Assembly (NCBI RefSeq): GCF_000723405.1 | Contig: NZ_CCAE010000051.1 | Span: 1 to 32,770 of the forward strand | DNA from: Hydrogenophaga intermedia | GTDB lineage: Bacteria; Pseudomonadota; Gammaproteobacteria; Burkholderiales; Burkholderiaceae_C | Length of the DNA stretch: 32,770 nt | Reading direction: 5' to 3' | Part shown: in pieces, positions 1 through 9,568 of the stretch | How the letters are laid out: the number at the start of each line of letters is the position of its first letter | Numbering within the stretch: the stretch's first letter is position 1 | Translations under genes and position numbers: made by a program | Notes under the pieces: model-generated | Told to the model about the DNA's origin: nothing | The model's database searches: none | What the model saw: the letters and a program-made list of their open reading frames with translations, nothing else

Positions 1-1
1 C

Positions 2-118
2 TCCTACGCCATGGCCAACGGCGGCGGGAAAGCCGGCATCATCGAGACCAAATTCAAGGAAGAGAACGAGACCGATCTCTTCGGGGGACAGGCCGGGCTG
101 GGAGGGGGGGCGGGCGAG
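2..118 (+). pseudogene. ilvC: ketol-acid reductoisomerase fragment (IlvC), cut at both ends
   Basis: Reading in frame from base 2 gives SYAMANGGGKAGIIETKF followed by KEENETDLFGGQAGLGGG. This matches the well-conserved IlvC stretch AGIIETxFKEExETDLFGEQAVLCGG, which contributes Mg-binding acidic residues in the second domain of ketol-acid reductoisomerase (valine, leucine and isoleucine synthesis). The match starts before the window and decays after about base 75: the expected GEQAVLCGG reads GGQAGLGGG, and the codons differ mostly by changes to G. After about base 118 no IlvC sequence is recognisable. Only some 40 of about 338 residues are present. I infer a contig-end fragment of a real ilvC rather than a functional gene. 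Confidence 0.75.
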
Positions 119-139
119 CTGGTCGTGCGACCTTTCCCA

Positions 140-277
140 GGTCTTTATAGTCCGCGCCGGGGCGGGCGCGGGCGCCGCCACCTCTTCTTCCTTCTTGCCG
201 CAGCCGATCAGCACGGCAGCGGCCAGCGCGCTCATCGCGGCGGCCTTGAACAGGGAACGTTTGTGGAGGTCGATCAT
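140..277 (-). CDS. BMP-family ABC transporter substrate-binding lipoprotein, N-terminus only
   Basis: The minus-strand ATG at 275-277 opens MIDLHKRSLFKAAAMSALAA, then a hydrophobic run ending in the lipobox LIGC and GKKEEE with an Ala-Pro linker. This is the usual N-terminus of a BMP-family (basic membrane protein, nucleoside-binding) lipoprotein, which would deliver its ligand to the permeases at 369-2351. A GAGGA ribosome site lies just upstream. It is last in the minus operon, 91 bp after the permease stop. The mature domain is missing: after about base 160 the sequence no longer fits the family and runs into the ilvC fragment. The family call rests on the signal peptide and the gene order, not on the ligand-binding domain. 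Confidence 0.65.
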
Positions 278-368
278 GGGTGTCCTCGGGTGTCGACGGT
301 TGGGTGAAACGGGCCGGGATAAGCGGTTGTAACGCTACCCCCGTAGAGTATTCAATGTGACAAGCAAA

Positions 369-1289
369 TTATGAACCCGGGTAGAACGGTTTCCCGATCG
401 ACGAGGGCATGTTCACGCGGATCCAGGTGGGGTTGCGCGAGATGAGCACCAGCACCAGCACGGTGGCCACGTAGGGCAGCATGGTCAGGAACTGGCTGGG
501 GATCTGAACGCCGATGGCCTGCAGGTGGAACTGCAGCATGGTCACGCCGCCAAACAGGTAGGCGCCCAGCAGCACGCGCGCGGGACGCCAGGTGGCGAAG
601 GTCGTCAGCGCCAGGGCGATCCAGCCCTTGCCGGCGATCATGCCCTCCACCCACAGCGGCGTGTACACGGTGGACACGTAGGCGCCCGCCAGGCCGCACA
701 GGGCGCCACCGGCCATCACCGCCAGCAGGCGGATGCGCCGCACCGGGTAGCCCAGCGCGTGCGCCGATTCGGGGCTTTCGCCCACGCTGCGCAGCACCAG
801 GCCAGCGCGTGTGCGGTACAGGAACCAGATCATGCCGAGCGCAATCGCCACGCAGCCGTAGACCATGGGGTGGTGGCGGAACAGCGCCGCGCCGATCAGG
901 GGGATGTCGGCCAGCACCGGGACGGACCAGCGCACCTGCTCGGGCAGCGTGGCCTGCACGTAGCCGGTGCCTGCGAAGGCCGAGAATCCCGCGCCGAACA
1001 GGCTGAGCGCCAGCCCCGTGGCGTACTGGTTGGTATTGAGCCAGATCACCAGCACACCGAAGACGGCCGCCAGCAGCGCGCCCGCCCCCATACCCGCGAG
1101 GAAGCCCAGCCAGGTGCTGCCCGTGTGCACCACGGTGGCGAAGCCGGCCAGCGCGGCGCACAGCATCATGCCCTCGGCGCCCAGGTTGACGATGCCGGCC
1201 TTCTCGTTGATGAGCAGGCCCAGCGAGGCGATGGCCAGCACGGTGCCCGCGTTGAGCGTGGCGGCGATGAGCAGTGCGTAGGACTCCAT
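369..1289 (-). CDS. BMP-type ABC transporter permease, second subunit
   Basis: This 306-residue membrane protein is mostly hydrophobic and has about eight to nine predicted membrane segments. The signature SLGLLINEKAGIVNLGAEGM (residues about 22-41) is typical of the NupQ/YufQ half of BMP-type nucleoside importers in the RbsC-like permease family. It would form a heterodimeric channel in the inner membrane with the product of 1293-2351, driven by the ATPase at 2338-3888. It starts 3 bp after the stop of the first permease, so co-translation is likely. By analogy with characterised BMP systems and from the adjacent xanthine dehydrogenase, the substrate is probably a purine base or nucleoside. 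That part is inference. Confidence 0.88.
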   Translation of the reverse strand: MESYALLIAATLNAGTVLAIASLGLLINEKAGIVNLGAEGMMLCAALAGFATVVHTGSTWLGFLAGMGAGALLAAVFGVLVIWLNTNQYATGLALSLFGAGFSAFAGTGYVQATLPEQVRWSVPVLADIPLIGAALFRHHPMVYGCVAIALGMIWFLYRTRAGLVLRSVGESPESAHALGYPVRRIRLLAVMAGGALCGLAGAYVSTVYTPLWVEGMIAGKGWIALALTTFATWRPARVLLGAYLFGGVTMLQFHLQAIGVQIPSQFLTMLPYVATVLVLVLISRNPTWIRVNMPSSIGKPFYPGS

Positions 1290-1292
1290 GGC

Positions 1293-2351
1293 TCAGCCTT
1301 TCTTCCAGCGCAAGCGGTACGCGATCAAGGTGTCGCACGCCAGCAGCGAAAACAGCAGCAGGCCCTGGAACACGCCGGTGATGGACTTGGGCAGGCCCAG
1401 GCGCGATTGCGCGAGCTCACCCCCGATGTAGAACATGCTCATCAACACCGCCGAAAACACGATGCCCACCGGGTGCAGCCGCCCCACGAAGGCCACGATG
1501 ATGGCCGCGAAGCCGTAGCCGGCCGGCACGTACGGGGTGAGTTGGCCGATGGGGCCAGCCACCTCGAAGGCGCCGGCCAGACCTGCCGCGCCGCCCGAGG
1601 TGAGCAGCGCCACCCACAGCGCCTTGCGCGACGAGAAGCCAGCGTAGCGCGCGGCCATGGGCGCCAGTCCGCCCACGGTCTGTGCGTAACCCGAGACGGT
1701 GCGGAACAGGAACAGCCACACGCCCGCCACGCCCAGCAGCGCGAACACCAGGCCGATGTTCACGCGCGAGCCGTCCATCAGCCGCGGCATCTGCGCCACA
1801 CGCTCGAAGGTCCTGGTCTGCGGAAAGTTGTAGCCACCCGGGTCTTTCCATGGACCATAGACGAGGTAGTTGAGCACCTGCACCGCCACGTACACCAGCA
1901 TCAGGCTCACCAGGATCTCGTTGGCGTTGAAGCGGTCGCGCAGCAGCGCGGTGATGCCCGCCCACAGCATGCCGCCCAGCATGCCGGCCAGGATGACCGC
2001 CGGCACGATCCACACGCCCGTGTTCTTGTCGGCCAGCAGCGCCACGCCGCCCGCGAACACCGCGCCGATGATGTACTGCCCTTCGGCGCCGATGTTCCAC
2101 ACATTGGAGCGAAAGCACACTGCAAGGCCCAGCGCGATGATCAGCAGCGGCGTGGCCTTCACCAGCAGCTCGGAGATGGCGTAGGTGTTCTTGACGGGTT
2201 CCCAGAAGAACACCTGCAGGCCCCGCACCGGGTCCTTGCCCAGCACCTCGAACAAGGCGATGCCGATGAGCACGGTGATGGCCAGCGCCAGCAACGGTGA
2301 GGCGTAGCCCCACAGCTTCGATGGCTGGGGACGGACTTCAAGCCGCAGCAT
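1293..2351 (-). CDS. BMP-type ABC transporter permease, first subunit
   Basis: This 352-residue integral membrane protein carries the motif FRSNVWNIGAEGQYIIGA (residues about 80-97), characteristic of the NupP/YufP permease half of BMP-type importers. An N-terminal segment and periplasmic loop (KDPVRGLQVFFWEPVKNT) precede the membrane core, as is usual for this subunit. Its start overlaps the 3' end of the ATPase gene by 14 bp and its stop lies 3 bp before the second permease, so all three belong to one translationally coupled operon. It would pair with the 306-residue permease in the inner membrane. The substrate is inferred from context to be a purine or nucleoside. Confidence 0.88.
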   Translation of the reverse strand: MLRLEVRPQPSKLWGYASPLLALAITVLIGIALFEVLGKDPVRGLQVFFWEPVKNTYAISELLVKATPLLIIALGLAVCFRSNVWNIGAEGQYIIGAVFAGGVALLADKNTGVWIVPAVILAGMLGGMLWAGITALLRDRFNANEILVSLMLVYVAVQVLNYLVYGPWKDPGGYNFPQTRTFERVAQMPRLMDGSRVNIGLVFALLGVAGVWLFLFRTVSGYAQTVGGLAPMAARYAGFSSRKALWVALLTSGGAAGLAGAFEVAGPIGQLTPYVPAGYGFAAIIVAFVGRLHPVGIVFSAVLMSMFYIGGELAQSRLGLPKSITGVFQGLLLFSLLACDTLIAYRLRWKKG

Positions 2352-3888
2352 GGGCGGTCTCCTTCTTATCGTTCTTCGCGGGCTCGCTCCAAAGGCCCGA
2401 CATCCATTCGCCGATGCGCTCGACGGTGGCGTCCGCCCGGTCCAGGCTGGGCGACAGGCGCCCCTTGGCGATCACGTGCAGGCGGTCGCTGATCTCGAAC
2501 AGCTCCTCCAGCTCCTCGCTCACCACCAGCACGGCGCAACCCGCGTCGCGCAGCGCCAGGATCTCCCCGCGGATCTGCGCCGACGCGCCCACGTCCACGC
2601 CCCAGGTGGGCTGGCTCACGATCAACAGCTTCGGCTTCGCCTCGATCTCGCGCCCGACAATGAACTTCTGCAGGTTGCCACCCGACAGCGACTTGGCCGC
2701 CGCGTCCGGCCCGTTGGCCTTGACCTTGTAGCGCGCGATGATGTCCGCCGCCTGCCGCCGCAGCGCGCCCACGCGGACCCAGCCGCCCGCGCCCACCGCG
2801 TCGCGCCGCGACAGCAGCAGGTTCTGCGCGAGCGAGAGCGTGGGCACGGCGCCGCGGCCCAGGCGCTCCTCGGGCACGAAGTGCAGGCCCAGGGCGCGCC
2901 GCTTCGCCGGGCCCAGCGCGCCAGCGTCCTGCCCGCCCACCTGAACGCTGCCGGCCGGCGCGCGCACGTCCTCACCCGAGAGCGCGCGCAGCAACTCGCC
3001 CTGACCGTTGCCCGACACGCCCGCGATGCCCACCACCTCGCCCGCGCGCACCGTGAGCGCGATGTCGGCGAGCGCGGTGCCGAAGGGGTCCTCGCTGTCC
3101 AGCGTGAGCGATCGCACCTGCAGCACCGGCTCGCCCGCGTGCAGCGGCCGGTGCGTGAGTTCGGGCGGCTCGGCGCCGATCATCAGGCGCGAGAGCGAGG
3201 CGTTGCTCTCCTCGCGCGGGTCGCACACGCCCGTGACCTTGCCGCCACGCAGCACCGTGCAGGCCGTGCACAGCTCGCGGATCTCGTGCAGCTTGTGGCT
3301 GATGTAGAGGATGCTGCAGCCCTCGGCCGCCAATTGGCGCAGCACCACGAAGAGCTTCTCCACCGCCTGCGGCGTCAGCACCGAGGTGGGCTCATCCAGG
3401 ATCAACAGTTGCGGGTTGGTGAGCAGCGCGCGGATGATCTCCACGCGCTGCATCTCGCCCACCGAGAGGGTGTGCACCGGGCGCTCGGGGTCCACGTCCA
3501 GGCCGTACTCGCCTGCCTTGGCGCGAATGCTCTCGCGCACCCGCGCGAGCGAGAACGACGGGTCCAGCCCCAGCCACACGTTCTCGGCCACGGTGATGGT
3601 GTCGAACAGGCTGAAATGCTGGAACACCATGCTGATGCCCAGCGCGCGCGCCTCTTGCGGGTTGCGCACGTGCACGGGCTGGCCGTTGAAGCGCACCGTG
3701 CCCTCGTCGGGCTTGGTAGCGCCGTAGATGACCTTCATCAGCGTGGACTTGCCGGCACCGTTCTCGCCCAGCACGGCGTGGATCTCGCCGGGGCGCACGC
3801 TCAGCGAGACGCCGTCGTTGGCCACCACACCGGGGTAGCGCTTGGTGATGCCCGTGAGTTCGAGTCGGAGGTTCTCTGGAGAAGTCAT
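2338..3888 (-). CDS. BMP-type ABC transporter ATP-binding protein, two nucleotide-binding domains
   Basis: This is a 516-residue cytoplasmic ATPase made of two fused ABC domains, the length and layout of the RbsA/NupA(YufO) family. Domain 1 has Walker A GENGAGKST (residues 41-49), a Q-loop FQ (89-90), signature LSVGE (141-145) and Walker B LLILDE (161-166). Domain 2 has a relaxed Walker A (GVSGNGQGE), signature LSGGN and a degenerate Walker B (LLIVSQPT) with Gln in place of the catalytic Glu. Such degeneracy is normal for the second site in this family. The ATG overlaps the stop of the upstream LysR gene by 4 bp (3885-3888), so regulator and transporter share one transcript. It powers the two permeases downstream. 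Confidence 0.92.
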   Translation of the reverse strand: MTSPENLRLELTGITKRYPGVVANDGVSLSVRPGEIHAVLGENGAGKSTLMKVIYGATKPDEGTVRFNGQPVHVRNPQEARALGISMVFQHFSLFDTITVAENVWLGLDPSFSLARVRESIRAKAGEYGLDVDPERPVHTLSVGEMQRVEIIRALLTNPQLLILDEPTSVLTPQAVEKLFVVLRQLAAEGCSILYISHKLHEIRELCTACTVLRGGKVTGVCDPREESNASLSRLMIGAEPPELTHRPLHAGEPVLQVRSLTLDSEDPFGTALADIALTVRAGEVVGIAGVSGNGQGELLRALSGEDVRAPAGSVQVGGQDAGALGPAKRRALGLHFVPEERLGRGAVPTLSLAQNLLLSRRDAVGAGGWVRVGALRRQAADIIARYKVKANGPDAAAKSLSGGNLQKFIVGREIEAKPKLLIVSQPTWGVDVGASAQIRGEILALRDAGCAVLVVSEELEELFEISDRLHVIAKGRLSPSLDRADATVERIGEWMSGLWSEPAKNDKKETAHAAA

Positions 3889-4841
3889 GCGGCCTCGGCG
3901 CGGGTGGATTCGCTCGCGCGCAGCGAGGCGGCGACGGATTTGATCTGCTCGCGCAGCCAGCGCCCCGCATTGGAGGCGTGGGTGCGTTCGTGCCAGAGCT
4001 GGTAATACATCATGCGGGGGAACTTCACTGGCGGGGTGAGGATGGTCACGGGCAGCGCGCCGACGTAGCGTTCGCAGTACTGGCGCCCGGTGGTGAGCAC
4101 CAGCAGGCTGCCCGCCACCATGGCCGGGATCAGCCCGAAGTGCGGGCAGCGCGCCGTGATGTGGCGCGTGAGGCCCTGGGCCGCCAGGTGCTCGTCGATG
4201 ACGCCGCGCGCGCCGGGGTGGGTGGGCGTGGGCGCGATGTGCTCGGCGCTGAGCCAGGCCTCGGTGTCCCAGCCGCGGCGCACCGCCGGGTGGTGGCTGG
4301 CCACCAGGCTCACCACCTCGTCGCCGAACAGGCGGCCCAGGTGCAGGTCGTCCGGCGGCTGGGCCCAGTTGCCGATCACCACGTCCACCGTGCCCTGGGC
4401 CAGGTGGGTGCGGTAGTCGGCGTCGCGCGACAGCGGGTGGATGTCGATGCTGGCGTGGGGTGCCTGCGCCTTGATCTGCGTGACCAGCGTGGGCAGGAAC
4501 AGCGGGTCCAGGTAGTCGCTGGCAGCCAGGCTGAAGGTGTGGGTGGCGGTGGCCGGATCGAACGCGCGGGCGTCGGAGAACAGCACCTCGGCGCTGCGCA
4601 GGATGTCGGCGGCCGGCTCGATCATGCGCAGCCCGGCCACGGTGGGCACCATGCCGGCGCCCGAACGCACCAGCAAGGGGTCGCCGGCCAGTTCGCGCAG
4701 GCGCTTGAGCGAGGCGCTCACCGCCGGCTGGTACATGCCCAGCTTGATCGCCGCGCGCGACACGCTGCGCTCCGTCAGCACGGTGTGCAGCACGCGGATG
4801 AGGTGCAGGTCGATGCGCTCGAACATGGGGCCGTATTTCAT
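3885..4841 (-). CDS. LysR-family transcriptional regulator of the purine module
   Basis: The protein has 318 residues from the ATG at 4839-4841. A longer in-frame start at 5027 is rejected because its added residues are low-complexity and run into xdhA. The helix-turn-helix lies at residues about 10-65 (RVLHTVLTERSVSRAAIKLG then QPAVSASLKRLRE). The rest is a two-lobe effector domain of NodD/PcpR style (SDYLDPLFLPTLV, DVVIGNWAQPPDDLHLGRLF). It is divergent from xdhA across a 95-bp gap and overlaps the ABC ATPase gene by 4 bp. That places it as the likely regulator of both arms, responding to a purine or a breakdown product. The inducer is not determinable here. A second ATG at 4826 is possible. 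Confidence 0.9.
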   Translation of the reverse strand: MKYGPMFERIDLHLIRVLHTVLTERSVSRAAIKLGMYQPAVSASLKRLRELAGDPLLVRSGAGMVPTVAGLRMIEPAADILRSAEVLFSDARAFDPATATHTFSLAASDYLDPLFLPTLVTQIKAQAPHASIDIHPLSRDADYRTHLAQGTVDVVIGNWAQPPDDLHLGRLFGDEVVSLVASHHPAVRRGWDTEAWLSAEHIAPTPTHPGARGVIDEHLAAQGLTRHITARCPHFGLIPAMVAGSLLVLTTGRQYCERYVGALPVTILTPPVKFPRMMYYQLWHERTHASNAGRWLREQIKSVAASLRASESTRAEAA

Positions 4842-4936
4842 GTCGGTGTCATCTGCTGTGGCATCGGATATAGGGCATTGGCGGCATACGCCCAAGCATA
4901 TGACGTGCCGTGGTGGTATGGGTATGCTGGTCCGCC
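4842..4936. promoter_or_regulatory. divergent control region between lysR and xdhA with dyad elements
   Basis: This 95-bp gap must hold the promoters of both the LysR/transporter operon and xdhAB. It contains a CATA-N10-TATG dyad (4885-4902) and a GCATAC element at 4884-4889 repeated in inverse as GTATGC at 4922-4927. Interrupted AT-containing dyads in a divergent gap are what LysR regulators usually bind. No clear -35/-10 pair stands out. The site assignment is inference from position and symmetry. Confidence 0.45.
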
Positions 4937-6423
<1,487 letters not shown>

Positions 6424-6427
<4 letters not shown>

Positions 6428-8730
6428 ACGCCCCCGACACCGCCTTGCTGCAGCAGCAGGCCCCCACCGCCACCGGCGTCTCGCGCTTCCACGAAAGCGC
6501 CCGCGCCCAGGTGGCCGGCGCCGCCACCTACGTCGACGACATCCCCGAGGTACGCGGCACCTTGCACGCCGCGCCGGTGTGCTCGCCCGTGGCGCACGGC
6601 CGCCTGAGCGGCTTCGACACCGCCGCCGCGCTGGCCCTGCCCGGCGTGCGCGCCTTCGTCAGCGCGGCCGACGTGCCCGGTGACCCGCTCCTCGCCGCCT
6701 TCGGCCACGACGAACCCGTGTTCGCGCAGGACACGGTGCAGTTCCTGGGCCAGGCGATGGGCCTGATCGTGGCCGACGACGTGATGACCGCGCGCCGCGC
6801 CGCGCGCCTCGTCAAGCCACGCATCGACGCCCTGCCCCCCGTGCTCACCGTGCACGAGGCACACGAACGCAAGAGCTACGTGCTGCCCCCCGTGCACGTG
6901 GCGCGCGGCGACGCCGCCGCCGCCCTGGCGCGGGCCCCGCACACCCTGGACGGCGAGTTCGAGGTCGGCGGCCAGGAACACTTCTACCTGGAAGGCCAGA
7001 TCGCCTACGCCCTGCCACTGGAGCAGGACCAGTGGTGGATTCACAGCAGCACCCAGCACCCCGGTGAGGTGCAGCACTGGGTGGCGCACGCGCTGGGCAT
7101 TCCCAACCACGCGGTCACGGTGGAATGCCGGCGCATGGGCGGTGGCTTCGGTGGCAAGGAAACGCAGGCCGGCCACCTGGCCGTGTGGGCCGCACTGGCT
7201 GCACGCAAGACCGGCCGGCCCGTCAAGCTGCGCCTGGACCGCGACGACGACTTCATGCTCACCGGCAAGCGCCACCCCTTCGCCTACCGCTACCGCGTGG
7301 GCTTCGACGACAGCGGCCGCCTCAGCGGCCTGCGCATCGCCATGCTGGCCAACTGCGGCTTCAGCGCCGACCTCTCCGGCCCCGTGGCCGACCGCGCCAT
7401 CTTCCACTGCGACAACGCCTACTTCCTCGAAGACGTCGCCATCGACTCCTTCCGCTGCAAGACGAACACCCAGAGCCACACGGCGTTTCGCGGCTTCGGC
7501 GGGCCGCAGGGCGTCATCGCCATCGAGCGCATCCTCGGCGACATCGCGCGCCATCTGGACATCGACCCCCTGCAGGTGCGCCTGCGCAACCTCTACGGCG
7601 TGGGCGAGCGCGACCAGACCCATTACGACATGACGGTGGAGGACAACATCCTCGAACCGCTCATGACCACGCTGGCGCGCACATCGGGCTATGAAGAACG
7701 CCGCGCCGCCATCTGCGCCTTCAACGCCAGGAGCCCGGTCATCAAGAAGGGCATCGCCATCACCCCGGTGAAGTTCGGCATCAGTTTCACCGCCACGCTG
7801 TTCAACCAGGCCGGTGCGCTGGTGCACGTGTACACCGACGGCAGCGTGATGGTGAACCACGGCGGCACCGAAATGGGCCAGGGCCTGAACACCAAGGTCG
7901 CGCAGATCGTGGCCGACGAATTGGGCGTGCCCTTCGAGCGCGTGATCGCCACCGCCGCCGACACCAGCAAGGTGCCCAACGCCAGCGCCACCGCCGCCAG
8001 CAGCGGCACCGACCTGAACGGCCGCGCCGCGCAGTTCGCCGCGCGCCATGTGCGCGACAACCTCGCCGCCTTCGTTGCCGGCCTGGACGGCTGCGGCGCG
8101 GGCGCGGTGCGCTTCGTCAACGGCGAGGTCATCACGCCCAAGAGCGCGCGCCGTTTCGAGGACGTGGTGCACGCCGCCTACGCCAACCGCATCCAGCTCT
8201 GGAGCGACGGCTTCTACCGCACGCCCAAGATCCACTACGACAAGGTGACGATGAAGGGCCGGCCCTTCTACTACTTCGCCTACGGCGCGGCCGTCAGCGA
8301 GGTGGCCATCGACACCCTCACCGGCGAGAGCCGCGTGCTGGCCGTGGACATCCTGCACGACGTGGGCCACAGCATCAACCCGGCCATCGACATCGGCCAG
8401 ATCGAGGGCGGCTTCATCCAGGGCATGGGCTGGCTCACCACCGAGCAACTGGTGTGGAACGACAAGGGCTACCTGCAGACCCACGCGCCCAGCACCTACA
8501 AGATCCCCACCGCGGGCGACCTGCCGCCGCGCTGGAACATCGCCCTGTGGCCCGAGGCCAACCGCGAAGACAACGTGCACGGCAGCAAGGCCGTGGGCGA
8601 GCCACCCTTCATGCTCGCGATCAGCGTGTACGAGGCGCTGCGCGACGCGGTGGCGCAAGCCGGGGGCGACCCCGAGGCGATGCACGCGCCGGGGACGGCG
8701 GAAGAGGTGTTGCGGGCGCTGGGGGGCTGA
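6424..8730 (+). CDS. xdhB: xanthine dehydrogenase molybdopterin-binding large subunit
   Basis: At 768 residues it has the normal XdhB length. Molybdenum-cofactor motifs are in place: GGGFGGKE from residue 239, AFRGFGGPQG from 354, GTEMGQGLNTK, EGGFIQGMGW, and AVGEPPF near the C-terminus with the catalytic glutamate at 726. It catalyses hydroxylation of hypoxanthine to xanthine and xanthine to urate as a heterotetramer with XdhA in the cytoplasm. It is coupled to xdhA by an ATGA overlap. The usual next gene, xdhC (the chaperone that inserts sulfurated molybdenum cofactor), is not downstream. Instead there is a 21-bp gap with a weak hairpin (TGCCT/AGGCA, 8732-8746) and then the convergent higA gene. 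Confidence 0.95.
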
Positions 8731-8751
8731 ATGCCTGCGCAAGGCAGGTGA

Positions 8752-9162
8752 TCAGCGGCCCTTGTCCCCGTACCGCGGCGTGGGCTCCGCAATCAACACC
8801 TCGGCGGGAATGCCCAACCCCTGGTGCAGTCGTCGGATCATGGGCAAGGTCAACGGTCGCTTGTGCGCAAAGACCTCATACACGCGGTTGCTGCGCCCGA
8901 TCAGGGGCTCCAGGTCTTTTACGGTCAGCCCGGCCTGATCCATGCGGAAGCGGATCGCCTCCACCGGATCCGGCGGCAACACGGGGTAGTGCTTGCGCTC
9001 GTGCGCTTCGATGAGCGTGAGCAGCGCCTCGAAGTAGGCGCCTTCCTCGCTCTGAGGGTCGGGCTCCTCGACGGCATCGAAGAAAGCCTCGGCACGTTTG
9101 AGCGCCGCGCGGTAGTCCGCCTCGGTGCGGATGGGGTTCAGGGTCATGTCGGTCTTGCTCAT
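8752..9162 (-). CDS. higA: HigA-type antitoxin with helix-turn-helix domain
   Basis: The protein has 136 residues from ATG 9160-9162, chosen because it overlaps the toxin stop as ATGA. A longer in-frame start at 9363 lies inside the toxin gene and is rejected. The N-terminal half (RTEADYRAALKRAEAFFDA, then EGAYFEALLTLIEAHERKHY) and the C-terminal Xre-like DNA-binding part (VEAIRFRMDQAGLTVKDLEP then IGRSNRVYEVFAHKRPLTLP) match the HigA antitoxins that pair with HigB of the RelE-like class. It should neutralise the toxin and repress its own operon, probably through the palindrome at 9484-9498. It is convergent with xdhB. The family is clear; activity is inferred. Confidence 0.88.
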   Translation of the reverse strand: MSKTDMTLNPIRTEADYRAALKRAEAFFDAVEEPDPQSEEGAYFEALLTLIEAHERKHYPVLPPDPVEAIRFRMDQAGLTVKDLEPLIGRSNRVYEVFAHKRPLTLPMIRRLHQGLGIPAEVLIAEPTPRYGDKGR

Positions 9163-9470
9163 GGGTCCATCTCCACCGTGTAGGCGTCGATCGCGTCGTA
9201 CTGGGCATGCGTGCCCACGAACTTCACGTATATCGCCTGAAACCGGTACGCCACCGCAACGACCAGGCGGTAGTCGTTGCCCTTGATGTTGAACACCACG
9301 CGCCGGTTCTTCAGGACACTGGCGCTGCGGAAATGCGCCTTGATATCGGCCGGCTGCTGCCAATTCGCCGCTTGCGCTTCCTCCAGCCAGGCTCTCAAGG
9401 CCTGCTCGGCGTCGCGATGCTCCGCCTTCTCCCAGAAATCCTTCAACGTCGAGACGGCGATGACACGCAT
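9159..9470 (-). CDS. higB: HigB-family mRNA interferase toxin
   Basis: The 103-residue protein has the HigB toxin core: PADIKAHFRSASVLKNRRVV, FNIKGNDYRLVVAVAY and FVGTHAQYDAID. This is the compact RelE-like fold of ribosome-dependent mRNA endonucleases. The gene lies first, with the antitoxin second (overlap of 4 bp), the reverse of most toxin-antitoxin operons and the normal order for higBA. The start is ATG 9468-9470. A palindrome 14 bp upstream of the start probably receives HigA. The frame is intact, so the module looks functional. It stands where xdhC might be expected, which suggests insertion by gene transfer. That is inference. Confidence 0.9.
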   Translation of the reverse strand: MRVIAVSTLKDFWEKAEHRDAEQALRAWLEEAQAANWQQPADIKAHFRSASVLKNRRVVFNIKGNDYRLVVAVAYRFQAIYVKFVGTHAQYDAIDAYTVEMDP

Positions 9471-9483
9471 GGAACAGAGTCTA

Positions 9484-9498
9484 GTCCCAATTTGGGAC
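9484..9498. promoter_or_regulatory. perfect palindrome upstream of higBA, probable HigA operator
   Basis: GTCCCAATTTGGGAC is a perfect 7-bp inverted repeat around a single central T, 14 bp upstream of the higB start. HigA antitoxins repress through short inverted repeats over their promoter, so this is the obvious operator candidate. Binding is inferred, not shown. Confidence 0.65.
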
Positions 9499-9510
9499 CA
9501 TCACAAGACA

Positions 9511-9532
9511 CATCAGCCCGTTGGGGCTGATG
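9511..9532. repeat. perfect 9-bp inverted repeat between higBA and the MscS gene
   Basis: CATCAGCCC and GGGCTGATG form a perfect 9-bp stem with a GTTG loop. It lies 12 bp from the HigA palindrome and 37 bp before the MscS-like start. No T-run follows on either strand, so it is not a standard intrinsic terminator. It may be a protein-binding site or a transcript hairpin in the MscS leader. Confidence 0.6.
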
Positions 9533-9568
9533 CGAGGCCGTGAGCGCCCTTGGCACAATGCCCGGTCC

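Noticed and set aside
525..2300. 591-codon open frame on + across the two permease genes
   Set aside because: Its translation is rich in His, Gln, Arg and Ala without family motifs, and it is antisense to two clear membrane permeases. It is a high-GC shadow.
2338..3888. Degenerate second ATP site in the BMP ATPase as a sign of decay
   Set aside because: Loss of the catalytic Glu in the second domain is normal for RbsA/NupA-type double-domain ATPases.
8732..8746. TGCCT/AGGCA hairpin between xdhB and higA as a terminator
   Set aside because: The 5-bp stem without a T-run is too weak to call.
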